Shown here: positions 52,895-64,000 of the stretch, one piece after another
Numbering within the stretch: position 1 is the first letter of the stretch
How the letters are laid out: the number at the start of each line of letters is the position of its first letter
Assembly (NCBI GenBank): GCA_003194525.1
Contig: NBIV01000053.1
Location: 248,001-312,000, forward strand
Reading direction: 5' to 3'
Length of the DNA stretch: 64,000 nucleotides
DNA from: Gracilariopsis chorda
Lineage: Eukaryota > Rhodophyta > Florideophyceae > Gracilariales > Gracilariaceae
Translations under genes and position numbers: made by a program
Notes under the pieces: model-generated
Told to the model about the DNA's origin: nothing
The model's input: only the letters and a program-made list of their open reading frames with translations
Database searches by the model: none

Positions 52895-55800
52895 ACAGTT
52901 CCTAAGCTTCCATGACGCTTAAATGACTTCGCTTCTCAATATGACAACATGCGTTCTCGAGTGACAGCTTGAACAAGGTCTTTTTCACAGATCGCTTGTT
53001 GCACGGTTGTAACAGAATGTCTTTGTTGGTTTGGCAAGGGAAACCCTGGAGAAGAAAGCCTTCTTGTAGCCTGTTTGTCGCTTTTTTGGCAGACCCCAAC
53101 AAAACAGAGCAAACAGTTCTGCACAGGTACAGTGCCCAAAACGATAGTAAATAGAGCCCCCTTCTCTTTTGGTTCTCGCACAAAATCTCAGACCTTTCAT
53201 GCAACTCCAACCAGAATCCAAGGTAGTGAACAATTACCCTTAGAAAACCCCAGGTCCCCTGCCGAACACGTGCAGTTGATCTGGACTTAAAGCCAAAAAA
53301 ACAGTCATTAATATACGAAATAAAAGAAAATGCAATTTACTTCATGTGCATCTAATCATAGATCAATATAGGAAAAAATAGAAAGAAGTCTCCCCGGTAT
53401 AGATCTGCACAGCTGTTAGAGGTTTTATGCGCCAACCATTTCTTTCCATACATTAGCAATAACGCCTTTAGCTCACAACATATTGTCTTGCTTTGTATGT
53501 GCATCAACAAGCCTGGTCATACGTCCTTATACATTCTTAATAGTTTTTAGATCTGGGATTTGGTAGCCAAATCAAGACACGCACAGTTCTTGTGTAGATA
53601 GAAATATGTATAGATATATTATTCTGTTGAAAGTGCCAGATCTGCTCTTCCCCAAAGACATCTGCAACCCATGATGGTATAGTAAAGTCTAATCCTTTAC
53701 AATGTTTAGCAAAATTCTGACTGCCAGCAATAAACACCGAATAACAGAAACCATAAAAAAGAATTACCCTCCTTATTATAACAAATTCTTTTCCATTTTC
53801 ACGTTTGAAAACTCGCTGAACTTCTCATTCAATATCATGACAGTAATATTCAAGTCCATCCGGTTCGCCCAGATTGTTGTTGTTTCCGTCACTAAAAACT
53901 ACGTCGCATCACAAATTGTCGCCATAAAAAAAAAGGTAAAGCGCATATCTTGTGCGCGAGGTGTATGATCTTGATTTGTTTAAGAACCAGTCTCTTTTTG
54001 TCTATTTCAAAGATTTTCGCACTCAATTTGTACCTGTGAAACGCGTCTATCATTAATATGTAAATTAGGCGTAGATTTCAGTTGAGAAGCAGGTGTAACT
54101 TCTCTGAGTAATGCTATCTTTTGTCATATTACCATTTCTGCTTTTTTCTTCTTATGTTGCTTTGAGATTCAAATGAGGTTTTTTTGTCTCCAATCTGAAT
54201 ATACAAGTCCTCAAGAGCGATTGGTTGTCTCATCATTTTTCTGTAAAGAATTCCCTGCGTGTCCAGAGGCATGAGTATACCCAGTCTCGCATTGAGAAAA
54301 ACAAGGGTCTCTGTTATTGTTTTGTTTGTATAAGATTTATTACGAAGTAATCAAAATGTAGCGTAGAACTTTTAGTTTAATGTGGGTAAACATCTGTGAA
54401 AAGGCTAAGGTTTGCATATGGCGCGATTTTCGTTGAATAGTATTAATTTCTCTATCATGCATTTATTATTGGGAGCCAACTACTTGTTTAAGTTGGTAAG
54501 GAGAAATTTTTGACTGTGCACAGTTACTAGCGTGAGCTTTCGTTTGGGGTAAAGAAGGGTTTGCAATCACCAAGGACACAAAGTCTCGAATGGAGATGAA
54601 GGCGTAGAGTCTTTAAAGGTGCAAAGTGTATTTATTGTTGTTACCCAGACTCTATGTTGCATACCGAGAATATGGTCAATGAATGGGTATTTAAACATAA
54701 CACAAAAGAATTGCCCTGGCACATGGAGTAGGCCACTTGATTCGGACATCGTTTTTAGGGGGTGCAAGTGGCTTCAATAGATGCACATCAGCTCCAAACT
54801 CAAACTCACATCCATCCTTTAACGTTGTGAGCCGTGCGTCTCTTTAGTTAACCAACAAGGCAGCCATTCCAGAATACGTTCTTCGCAAAGTCGCAGGACA
54901 ATCGAAAGTTTTTGATCAGCGTCTTTAAACCTACTGCTAGTTCTGTTTATGGGCATATTAAGATATTGAAATACTATCTTAAGGGAAATAATTTATGTGG
55001 AGCAACGCCTCAAAAAATTATTGGTGACCCCCTTCATATAAACTTGACCCTGACCGCACTAGCTCGGCTCATGTTACGAGCTTTCTTCTTACAAATGAGT
55101 GCATTTTGATGATATACATCGTAGGTTGGCATACCGATGGGTTGGATATAGTCTGCCCAGTTGTAAATTTGCAGTAGGTAGATAGATGTCTAACAACTGT
55201 AGTGGAACGATAGCGAGAGCCTGGAGACACACTCCGCGTTGAGTAAATAGGAACAGGAGATGGGAGACGTTACCTAGCGGACCTGATTAGATGAACGAGT
55301 ACTCGGAATAGTTGATCTTGCTGGAAGACACGATTCGGCACAAGTCGCCGGCTGCCTCCTTCTATACTCTCTTACTTTTGTGGACAACTAACGCCTCGCT
55401 CGGCTCCGCAATACTGAACCGTCGTCAAGTGCCTCTTGCACTTGCGATACGCGTTTCTCACACCCAACTTCGGATGTTCGAATGCAACTCTGCTTTCCTT
55501 GCGACGACAATCTCTAGTAGGGTGTTTGAATGCAACTCTGCATTTCTCGCGACAAGTGTCTCTCTGCGAATTTTCATTCATGTCGCGCTCGTTTTCCATT
55601 GTGCGATGTAGCGTAATGCCGCTTAACTTGTATGCAACAATCACCCGCTCTATCTCGCATCGTGTCCATGCGTTCAACGTCTTCAAGACAATCTAATCCA
55701 CACCAGTACAGGTGCAATGTCTGGTATGCGTCGGAAGCTTTTGGCTTCGATTTTTGAATTGTAACTAGTTTGGTAATCTTACTTTAGCCCGTGACATTAG

Positions 55801-56256
55801 GGTATCCACTTTGATGGCCTTTAACAGATATACACTAATTGGTATAATTATTATAGATTGTTCAAGTAAGCCCTATTTAAAGACGAGTGACCTCTCGGTT
55901 TCGAGCACATATTAAAGACAACTGTAGATCATTGCATCAGACCCACAGGAATACGGCAACATAATTTACGCAGACAGAAGAGGTCTGAATAACCAACGCA
56001 ATATATTCGTGGTCTCAGAGAGAACGAGTATGAGGAAGTAAGATAGGAATTTGATGCTAAGTATTTTGCACATACAGTAGGAGAGAAAGCGGTAGATAAG
56101 ACGTTAATAGAGGAGGACTTGGCTGGAAATCAGTAAAGAGAGAAAAATCATCTTATCTCAAACACTCACTCACGTCAACGGTCAACTTTTATTCGTAACT
56201 ACACGAGAGCACCACAACGCAGAAAGTTAAAGAGTCACGCAATGTTTAACTAACAT
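52895..56256. other. A/T-rich region without recognised genes
   Basis: Only short, unconvincing frames. It contains a run of A at 53927-53935. A 43-bp imperfect tandem duplication lies near 55475-55565 (FECNSAFLAT in both copies on the plus strand). Confidence 0.5.
55475..55565. repeat. Imperfect two-copy tandem repeat (about 43 bp)
   Basis: The stretch gaatgcaactctgc...tc.cgcgac occurs twice in succession with a few substitutions. One plus-strand frame crosses both copies, but its function is unknown. Confidence 0.7.
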
Positions 56257-57160
56257 ACAAGTGGAAACGGCCTTCGGCCGTGGGCGGCGCTCCGCACCGC
56301 ATTGTTTATGTAGCTTTGTGTATTTCGTGGCGTTCGGAGGCTCTCCGAGCACTTTGCTCGCTTGCGCTCGCAATAGCGCTCGTAGAACCACGGAGTGCCG
56401 CGGCGCCGAGAGTATGTGGAGCCGTAGGGGTTTGTGTTTAGGTGCTAAAATTGACTGCAGTGCCAGCCGATGATGAGAAAGCGCGACACGTTGCTTTCTG
56501 TAACTGGATGGCACTGCAGTCATTATCGGAGTACCAGCCAGTAAGCAGGAAGCTTTGCTGCTGCTGCTGCTGCTGAATTTTTTAAATGGTAGGGAGGCGT
56601 TGCGCCAAATGGCAGTTTTGCATGCGCGTAGAGGGGCATACAGGGCGGTTTATTGGCGCAACGCCTCCCATCAGTCAACAACACCCCCCTCATACATGTG
56701 TAAATCATTAAGAGTGGGGGGTGTTGAGACAAGTGGAAACGGCCTTCGGCCGTGGGCGGCGCTGCGCGCCGCGTTGGTTTTGTAGCTTTGTGTATTTCGT
56801 GGCGTTCGGAGGCTCTCCGAGCACTTTGCTTGCTTGCGCTCGCAATAGCGCTCGTAGAACCACGGGGCGCCGCGGCGCCTAGGTGTCTAAATTGACTGCA
56901 GTGCCAGCCAATGATGAGAAAGCGCGACACGTTGCTTTGTGTAACTGGGTGGCACTGCAGTCATTATGGGAGTGCCAGCCAGTAAGCAGGAAGCTTTGCT
57001 GCTGCTGCTGCTGCTGAATTTTTTAAATGGCAGAGAGGCGTTGCGCCAAATGGGCGATTTGGATGGGCAAACGGGGGCGTGGAAGAGGATTTTATGGCGC
57101 AACGCCTCCATTCAATCAAGAACACCCCCCTCATAGAGGAACAAATCATTATAATGGAGA
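56257..57160. repeat. Two-copy 472-bp tandem repeat with embedded inverted repeats
   Basis: Copy 1 is 56257-56728 and copy 2 starts at 56729. They are highly similar for about 350 bp, then diverge between the arms of the second inverted repeat. Each contains a GC-rich block beginning cggccttcggccg; a perfect 14-base inverted repeat tgactgcagtgcca (copy 1: 56452-56465 and 56509-56522); a (gct)7 run; and a perfect 14-15-base inverted repeat gaggcgttgcgcca (copy 1: 56593-56607 and 56654-56668). In the minus direction it reads as part of weak frames, but the inverted-repeat layout looks more like nested terminal-repeat elements. Confidence 0.85.
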
Positions 57161-57634
57161 GATACGTTTGTATCAACCTCCATATGGCTTCAAAGGTCCA
57201 ATTATCAACTTATTCACGATGCATAAACTATAAAAGACTACTCAGGTATCAAGGACATTTTATTCTTCGGCATCGATTTTAGTCAGTGCGGTAACAACGA
57301 CCAAACTTAAATCTGACTATTATTGCCCTCCGAACTTTTTGAAACTTAAACTTTATTGCTACCGTAGTAGAATTAAGGCCCTTTCTACATATGAATTGAG
57401 ACAACCCGGGCCGGGACACTATTTTCGAGCGAATTGTCCATTGGAAAATTTTCATGTAAAGACCCAACTCCCGCCACAATGTAGAAACACCCAGTAGACA
57501 ACACATAACAACTGCCCGGAACCCTTTCGCGCCAAATGACAAGACGCAGCCGACGATAAAACAACGTTCCCACCATTGCTCCCCTTTGTTCATTTCCTTT
57601 ATGCGTCACAACGGCCATACAACCACTAGAAATC

Positions 57635-58366
57635 ATGGCTCAGAGCACATCCCAACACAATACCCAGCTGCCTCTGTCACCTGAAACCGCAAACAATGGT
57701 AGCAGTTCTTCCCAATCTTTGTTGGCCACACCACAACCAGCACCAACGTCCACACCCTCCGTTCCATCTTTAGACGAAGACATCGGACCAAAAAGCGCGT
57801 CCCCCAGCTCAACACGACCCAAATCTGACAGCCAGCACTAAGACAATGACACAGTGCTCATATTGTTCCAAATGATGAAGCAAGCTGGTTATGGTGACAG
57901 GAGAGCTCAAAAAAAGAGTCTCAAAGACGTCTTCACAGAGGCTGTTAAGCGAGCGGAGAAACAATACCAGATAAAGCGCACTGCCAAGGGTTGGCAGAAG
58001 AAATATACGCGCATCAAGCAAGAATACGCAGTTTTCATTACCAAGCTAAAAGCATCCGGAAGAAATGGAGATGACGCAGGCCTTCATGATAAACCCGAAT
58101 ATTTCGAACAGATGCACGAATTGGAGAATGGAAAAGCTCGGTATGATCCACCTGCGCAGTATTCTACTGACGACGGAACACATGGCACAACATTACCAGA
58201 ATCCAGCAGCCGAAAAAGGATCAAGCTCTCCAGAGACGTGCTTCCGGCGGACTTCGTTGCCAAGCAAGAAGCAACTAATGCATCACTTATATCGGAGCTG
58301 AAGAGATGCAACGATGAACGGGAGAAAACACGAGCTGTATTGGAACGTCTGGTGGAAAAGTTTTGA
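57635..58366 (+). pseudogene. Myb/SANT-like DNA-binding protein of a Harbinger element, one stop
   Basis: ATG 57635. A Ser/Pro/Thr-rich N-terminus of 68 codons ends in TAA at 57839-57841. The same frame continues (DNDTVLILFQMMKQAGYGDR, SLKDVFTEAVKRAEKQY, AKGWQKKYTRIKQEY), a trihelix/Myb-like domain, then a basic nuclear-signal-like SSSRKRIKLSRD and a C-terminal coiled coil to 58366. The TAA most simply comes from CAA. It is convergent with the transposase at 58387, and the pair is typical of PIF/Harbinger elements. Confidence 0.78.
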
Positions 58367-58386
58367 AACCAGAAACAATTGCATAG

Positions 58387-58884
58387 CTATTCCCTGTTGA
58401 CATCCTTCGTTATATAATAAAGCAAAGCATCCCTCTGCTTCTTTCCGGCTCCTGTCTCAGCGGTAACCACAGCGTCTACATCATCCGTTTCATCGGGAGG
58501 TAAGTATTCCTCAACGACGTCTCCGTCATAGATGCACATATTGTGCAGCGTCACACACGCCAAAATGAAGAGGACAATTTCGTTTTCGTGGTGGAGCTTG
58601 ATTTCATCTTTCAGCACAGAACATCGGTGCTTGAGCATACCAAACGCACATTCTACCGGCTTTCTCGTTTTCCCTGCAATTTGATCCCAAGTCCGAAGGA
58701 CAGGATTAGCGTTCTTTTCCGCTTCACTACAACTCTTCATCATATTTTGGCTCAGCTGAAACGCGCAATCTCCAATGAGATGCGGACGTACAGGAACATT
58801 CGCAATAATGAGATCCGCGATATCATCCCCTAGCCACACCCTGTTCTCAATGTTCTGCTTCAAACTTGATCGTTCATAGATTGT
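58387..58884 (-). pseudogene. PIF/Harbinger transposase, C-terminal half
   Basis: The frame reads into the LTR border at 58884 and gives LIGDCAFQLSQNMMKSC (second catalytic Asp region), NPVLRTWDQIAGKTRKPVEC and AFGMLKHRCSVLKDEI (catalytic Glu in VECAFGML), then ACVTLHNMCI and a C-terminal tail. The first Asp and the DNA-binding N-terminus are lost to the gypsy insertion. It belongs to a different sub-lineage from the transposases at 10598 and 40651, judging by the surrounding residues. Confidence 0.85.
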
Positions 58885-59447
58885 TGTGATGCAAGGAGTA
58901 ACTCGGTCATCCGAGGTGCGGAAATCACCAAGTCGATACGCGACGGTTCATACGTTACACGTGTTTTCGGTAACCCGAGGGTTGTCACAAGGGGACACTG
59001 AGCGATGCACGAGCGGGTGCGGTTAATACGTGGATTTCCACTTTATTTGGGATGTGCACAGTAGGTGCTGGCCACGGGCCATCTACTTAGAATTATCTAG
59101 ATATTTCTAATATTATTTACTGTAGCTAGTGCGGCACTCCGCAGTACTTAGTGACGGGAAAGGTCGCACCTCAGTAAACTGGAAGATCATGGGGCACGGA
59201 ACCCAAGTTCCTAGTTCCTGGAGCCTTAACCGGATCTCCGGACTAGTTATAACTTGCGTTCTCCCGCTAAGCTTCCACCCCACACGGATTCCCGTGCTAC
59301 ACCCGTGCTCCCGCGATCGAACCCCGGTTACCCGGACAGAAGCACCCCTAGGCCTTGCCGCCGCAAGCGGCACCCCTATTATCAGGGTAACTCGTGGACA
59401 TCCACATCGCTACCGAGTGGCCTCGCGCCCCTATGGGTTGTACCACA
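58885..59447 (+). repeat. 5' LTR of the 58885 gypsy element
   Basis: Starts TGTGATGCAAGG and ends GTACCACA, parallel to TGTAGTGCAAT...GCACCACA of the 21995 LTR. It is followed after five bases by the shared primer-binding sequence. The start is set by comparison, because the 3' LTR is outside the window. Confidence 0.7.
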
Positions 59448-59452
59448 CGAAT

Positions 59453-59468
59453 TGGTCTCCCGACCTAG
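59453..59468 (+). promoter_or_regulatory. Primer-binding site of the 58885 element
   Basis: TGGTCTCCCGACCTAG, one base different from the site at 22900-22915. Confidence 0.75.
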
Positions 59469-59661
59469 AAGTGTGCTTCATCATTGTCTCGTGGATTGCC
59501 ACGTTTGGAATCCGGTTACGGAAGTACCGAGTCATCTCGAGTCTGACGGCTGAAAAGACCCATAGCTCGATTTTCATACTTGTTCTCCGCCTGCCGGACT
59601 CTACACGGGACGTCCAGAAGACTGGGACAATATCGCAACAGGTTGCACAGAGGTATTGGAG

Positions 59662-61809
59662 ATGGTCCAGACTCGAAGTCAGTCGAGCTCCGGACAACCT
59701 GGTCCCTCTGCACAACCCCCGCCGACGCAGCGGCTTGGAACTTCGGTCGAAGCCGGGAACCGCCTTTATAGGCAAGCCGTACGATCAAGGGCCCGATCAA
59801 CTGGCGCCATCCCAGCAGAGGCTGAAGTACCCGCTCCGGAAGCGAACATGGCGGCTAACGCCGCAGGAACCTCCACTGAGGACAAGTTACGCACAGAGGT
59901 GCAACGACTCCAGAAGGAGTCCGACTCCCATCGAACCCGTCTCACGGAAATGGAATTGCAGATTACTGCGTTGACTGGTGCCTTGGACCGCCTACGTGTG
60001 GAACACCACGCCTTGGCGAGCCGAGCCCACGATCCGCAGATCACGGCTACTGTTCGGACACTCCGAGAGGACCTCAATCAGGTCATGGAACGCCAAGGCA
60101 ATGCCTCCGGGGTAATATCGGGACTACCCGTTGACGTCGAGGAAGTCCTCACCCGGGTCAACCCTCGCCTTGAGAGGCTGGAAGCAGCGGTACACACGCA
60201 GAGTGCTGTTAACATCCCGCTCGAGACGGAGGTGGAATGACCCACACCCGTGGAAACCCGTTCGAAGAAGTCGAAATCGAAACGTGGAAAGATGCGGAGG
60301 TCCGCCTTGAATTCAGATTCGGAAGATTCCGAGGAATCCGAGGAGAGCCGATCAAGTTCAGAAGAATCTGAAGAGGAATCGTCAGAGGAATCTTCCTCTG
60401 ACGATGACACTCGTAAATCGAGGAAGAAATCTAAGCACCGCTGAACATCCGCTTGGATACGCCGCAAGAGAGGCCCGGCAAAGAAGGGACTCAAGGTGCT
60501 ACCTTGTACTAATCCGCTTTATCGGAGAATTATAGACTACCGTCTGTATCGTTTGAAAATACGCAAACTCAAGCGAACGAGTCGCGAAACGGAAAGAGTT
60601 AAGGATCAGATCAAGAGACTGAAGATAGGAATGAGTGATCTCAAGTTCGACGGGAAGGACCCGATCTTAATCTTTGATTTCCTTTACCGGTTTGTGACCG
60701 AGGCAGACATGCTTGGTATGAGCGAAGCGCAGGCTTTCGTGGCTCTACCACATTTCTTGACAGGGTTTGCCCTACAACAGTATCGAGCAGTGAGCGGCTC
60801 GCTCACGGTCGACGAAGGTGGAGTCACCAACTGGCCTGAGGGCGTGCAATATCTCCTGCGAAGTTACGCAACCTCCAATGCCATCCGCGAGGCTATCCTC
60901 ACCCTTCGGAATGTAACCCAGAAGCCTGGAGAAAAGGAGGTAGAATACAGCTCAAGGCTGAATAACGCAGCCACCAGGTGCGGGAACGTGCACTCTACGG
61001 ATGAGAAGATGACGCTATTCGTCGATGGGTTAGATCCAGTGATCAAATCGTTAGTGGCTCGTCAGCGAGAAAAGCATGCCAGCATGACCTTTTTGGAACT
61101 CGTCCAATATGCCCAAGCAGAAGGGGATGCGGTCCGTGCCCGCGGACAACAGCGCCGTACAACGGCATTCGTAACGCCCAAGGACTCGCCGGTTCGTTCG
61201 GCTAAACCAAAGGCCAGAGCCCTATATGCTGAGACCGTCGAGGATTCTCGGTCGTCATCCCTGATGCCACGGGACCAAAGCCACAGGCTGGAAGAAGCGC
61301 TTCATTACCTGGATTATCCAGACACATCAGTTCCGACGACGGAGTTGCCAACTACAGATACCCCTACGGAGGAGTCCGAGCTCCTCCTAGCTGATATCAG
61401 ACGTCAGCGTCAGGCTGGAGTGGTTCCCCCACAAGGCGGGTTCACGCCCAGTAAGCCTGGATGGGTGGACCAACGCGGAAATTACCGCTCAGCAGCTGCA
61501 TTTCGGCCCCGCCGAGAAGGGCTCATCTGCCACGTGTGCTACGGGAGGCACCACTTAGCAGCGGAGTGTACTCTACCTGCTCGAGATTTGGAACGAGTTA
61601 TCTCGAATTATGAGTCACTGACAGACGCTGAACGCAGCAGAGTACCGGCCACCATGTATTGGAAAGCCAAGGCGTTCGTCGCCGGTGACCCGAACAGCGT
61701 GGGCGGAATTCCCACGACCCAGAATGTGGAGCATTCTCAAGCCGGACAGATTCGCGGCCCGCCCGCAGTGGCCGTAACGGCATATGCTCCGAATAAGTCG
61801 GAAAACTAA
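59662..61809 (+). pseudogene. Gag of the 58885 gypsy element, two in-frame TGA
   Basis: ATG 59662 (MVQTRSQSSSG). Coiled-coil N-terminal part (to about 195), TGA at 60238-60240, a Lys/Ser/Glu-rich acidic linker, TGA at 60442-60444, then the capsid-like domain (YRRIIDYRLYRLKIRKL, GKDPILIFDFLYRFV, EGVQYLLRSYATS, VQYAQAEGDAV) and a CCHC knuckle (CHVCYGRHHLAAEC) to TAA at 61807. No frameshift: all three segments share one frame. At the codon where the 21995 element has TAG, this one keeps CAG. Both TGA codons can come from CGA. Confidence 0.88.
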
Positions 61810-62015
61810 CGGAGGGAGCCCCAAGGGAGTCGGCACAGTCCGATTCCATTGTGCCGGCTGAGGGGGACCGACCTCCTCGCTCCCCGGTATGGAGGCCCAA
61901 GGTTCTCCTTAGGCCAGGAAAGTCCGGCTCGACCGGAAGTCAAACGCAGTTCGACTGCGGATTAAGTCGACCATGGTGACGATACCAGTGCCCTGGGAGA
62001 CGAACAGACCCTATT

Positions 62016-64000
62016 ATGGTTATGGCTAAACATAACTATAAAGTATACGCCGATATCGGCACAAATCGACACTTGTTGTCGCGACGTCTTGCGGTACTCG
62101 ATACCGGCGCAGGACCGAATTTTATCAGGGTATCTGAACTCAGCCCTCATGACCGGACCCGCATTCGAAGCCGTCCTCTACCGGATGTCCGGGATGCAAA
62201 CAAGAAGCCTCTAGAATGTCTAGGTACCATACGCCTCGTCGTCCGTTTGGGAAACCATGTCGTCATGTTGGAGTTCATTGTCTGCTCGACACTGGCTGCC
62301 CAAGTTGTTCTTGGATGTGACTACTGTGACCGCTATGTGGAAGCAATAAGACCCCGCCTTCGGGAAGTGGAGATGGATGACGGAAGCACCGTACCAATAG
62401 TGCGCAGACCCCTGCAACCGGCTGCCAATTCCGGGCCGTTGCCCCCATCCCAGAACGCTGGACCTAGTGGGAGAACCTCTCCAAAGATTAAGGTAGCGGA
62501 ACAGGTGGAGCTTCTTCCAAAATCTCAGACGTGGGTCACCGTAACCACACAACGCCACGGACTTATCGTGATTCAACCCTTATCACACACGTACGAACGT
62601 AATGGAATTACCGCCGCCAACGGCGTTGCCCAGGTACAACCTAACAGACCTTTCCGATTGTTGATTAGCAACTTCACCAATCATGCTGTGAAACTTCCCA
62701 AGAATCAGATGGTTGCCGTGGCTTTACCACATCCCACGGTACTCATACCGACGCACATTTCCCTAGCGGAAGTATTAGGGATATCCCTGCGGGACGAGAT
62801 CTCGCTGTCAACTTCCGCTGAACTGGAGCAAGTACCGACACCGGGAGACCGGGAATTAGCTAAAGCGCTCCCGTCAGTTGACGAATTGGACCTCTCCCAT
62901 GTACCAGAGGAGTACCGGGATCACTAACGCAGATTACTGCAGAAATACTCGTCCATGTGGGATGGGAACCTCGGCGAAATCGCCGCAAAAGAGCATCATA
63001 TTGATCTCGTCCCGGGTACAAGACCCATTGCACAGCATCCCTACAGAGCTGGACCCCGAACGCGAGAAATCGAACAACAGCATGTGGATGACATGCTTGA
63101 AAAGGGGGTCATTGAGCCCGCACAATCCGCTTGGGCCTCCCCAGTGGTGCTCGTCCCGAAGACGGATGGTTCATTACGCTTTTGCGTGGATTACAGGAAA
63201 CTGAACGCAGTGACCGTAAGGGATACGTATCCCTTACCCCGAATGGATGAATGCATCGACAGCCTCGGTGATGCCACCGTATTTACTACGCTGGACGCTA
63301 ATTCCGGGTACTGGCAGGTGCCCATCGCGGATGATGACCGCGACAAAACGGCCTTCGTGTGCCACGCCGGTCTTTACCGATTCAAACGCATGCCATTTGG
63401 CCTCACTAATGCGCCAGCTACGTTCCAGCGTGCCCTGGACATCACCTTGTCATCCTACAAGTGGAAGACCTGCTTGGTATATCTCGATGATATCATCATT
63501 TTCAGTAAGAACATGGAGAACCATTTTGAAGAGGTCGAGTTGATACTAAAAAAGCTCCAGTCAACTGGGATTACTTTGAAGCTAAAGAAATGTGAATGGT
63601 TCACGGATAAAGTCAAGTACCTTGGTCGTTTGATCAAACCAGGACAGCTGGAGATGGACGAAGTCGCAACCGCGGCTATCCGCAAAGCCACACCCCCGCA
63701 AACACAAACACAATTGCGTGCCTTTCTGGGGTTATGTAACGTCTATCGACGATTTGTCCCGCGCTACTCACACATAGCCGCGCCGTTGAACGCATTATTG
63801 AAGAAAGGACAGCCCGTCCAACTCAAACAATTCGTTGAAGCCGAGACGGATGCCTTCGAAACGCTCAAGAAGACGCTGATCACAGCACCCGTATTGGCCC
63901 TCCCAAACTGGGACTCCCCTTTGTGGTCGACACTGACTCCAGTGAATATCAAGTGGGCTGTGCCCTTTTCCAGGAATATCCTGACGGCGAACGCAAACCT
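62016..64000 (+). pseudogene. Pol of the 58885 gypsy element, broken and cut by window end
   Basis: ATG 62016 (MVMAKHNYKVYAD). Protease with LDTGAGPNF (Asp29), TAA at 62925-62927, then reverse transcriptase in the same frame: FCVDYRKLNAVTV, FTTLDANSGYWQVP, YLDDIIIF (catalytic Asp at 63486-63491) and FLGLCNVYRRFVP. Near 63920 one base is missing within ctcccctttg, shifting the reading into the RNase H start (VVDTDSSEYQVGCALFQ) just before the window ends. The intact neighbour at 25088 serves as the model for the order. This copy cannot make full Pol. Confidence 0.88.

Larger units (their letters stand above)
57377..58884. mobile_element. PIF/Harbinger-type element, right end truncated by a gypsy LTR
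   Basis: A likely left terminus GGCCCTTTCTACATATG begins at 57377 directly after ttaa, fitting the TTA/TAA target preference and GGCC start of this superfamily. It carries a Myb-like gene (57635-58366 +) and a transposase (58387-58884 -) tail to tail with only 20 bp between them. The transposase 5' part and the right terminus are missing because the LTR at 58885 begins there. Confidence 0.7.
58885..64000 (+). mobile_element. Ty3/gypsy element related to 21995-33418 (continues past window)
   Basis: Has a 563-bp 5' LTR (58885-59447), primer-binding site, Gag and the start of Pol in the same order as the 21995 element, with about 50 percent protein similarity in Gag. It is cut by the window end in RNase H. 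Two stops in Gag, one in Pol and a one-base deletion near 63920 show it is defective. It was inserted into the Harbinger transposase at 58387. Confidence 0.88.

Noticed and set aside
56227..57111. Minus-strand protein gene over the tandem repeat
   Set aside because: Frames in both copies simply follow the repeated GC-rich DNA and the (gct)n run. The inverted-repeat structure explains the sequence better.
23047..61809. Stop-codon reassignment as the reason for in-frame TAG/TAA/TGA
   Set aside because: All three stops occur inside broken frames, while intact frames (1364-5989, 25088-29341, the channel gene) end normally in TAA or TAG. The related Gag copies differ CAG/TAG at one codon, so mutation is simpler.
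1..64000. CRISPR arrays, operons or bacterial promoters
   Set aside because: No regularly spaced short repeats are present. Introns, TATA/poly(A) signals and the element types are eukaryotic.

Overview
This window is eukaryotic, repeat-rich DNA. Evidence: an intact gene with four short GT-AG introns (83-103 bp), TATA boxes and poly(A) signals, remnants of nuclear housekeeping genes (DNA polymerase epsilon and B12-dependent methionine synthase), and LTR retrotransposons plus PIF/Harbinger-type DNA transposons. Mostly intronless genes, short introns, a GCC2/GCC3-type cysteine-rich protein and chromodomain gypsy elements would suit an alga (a florideophyte red alga is my weak guess) or another protist. 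Nothing in the sequence fixes the species.

Layout. 1-8977: an old minus-strand Ty3/gypsy element, split at 863-867 by a 5.6 kb gypsy element (868-6462) with apparently identical LTRs, a 5-bp target duplication (atgtt) and an uninterrupted 1541-codon Gag-Pol-chromodomain frame. 9428-13410: a decayed gene for a secreted cysteine-rich protein, apparently interrupted by a Harbinger-type transposon (transposase 10598-11776 +, Myb/SANT-like gene 11751-12551 -, tail to tail). 14309-18031: two divergent, intact, intronless paralogues of an unrecognised helical protein. 18855-21412: an unrecognised gene pair or single broken gene (SAP-like segment, then a conserved-looking second part) separated by a solo LTR (19698-20459).

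21525-33798: a methionine synthase pseudogene (minus), split by an 11.4 kb gypsy element (21995-33418; target duplication tttgg). This element carries Gag, an intact Pol, a displaced chromodomain and a long antisense frame beside the 3' LTR. 35227-40473: about 1,700 codons of a DNA polymerase epsilon catalytic subunit pseudogene (minus). It abuts an out-of-place duplicated scrap of itself and an intact Harbinger-type transposase (40651-41946 -). 44190-48852: a complete but decayed Ty1/copia element with target duplication gcctt. 49692-51504: an intact five-exon, 480-residue ionotropic glutamate receptor-like channel gene (minus). 56257-57160: a 472-bp tandem duplication packed with perfect inverted repeats. 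57377-58884: another tail-to-tail Myb-like/transposase Harbinger pair, truncated by a gypsy element (58885 to the window end) related to the 21995-33418 element.

The likely functional host genes are the channel gene and the divergent paralogue pair. The transposase at 40651-41946 and the young gypsy element at 868-6462 also look coding-competent. Nearly everything else is a layered record of insertion into, and decay of, older genes and elements. Most premature stops are explainable by C-to-T (or G-to-A) transitions, and one is shown directly by comparing the two related gypsy elements.
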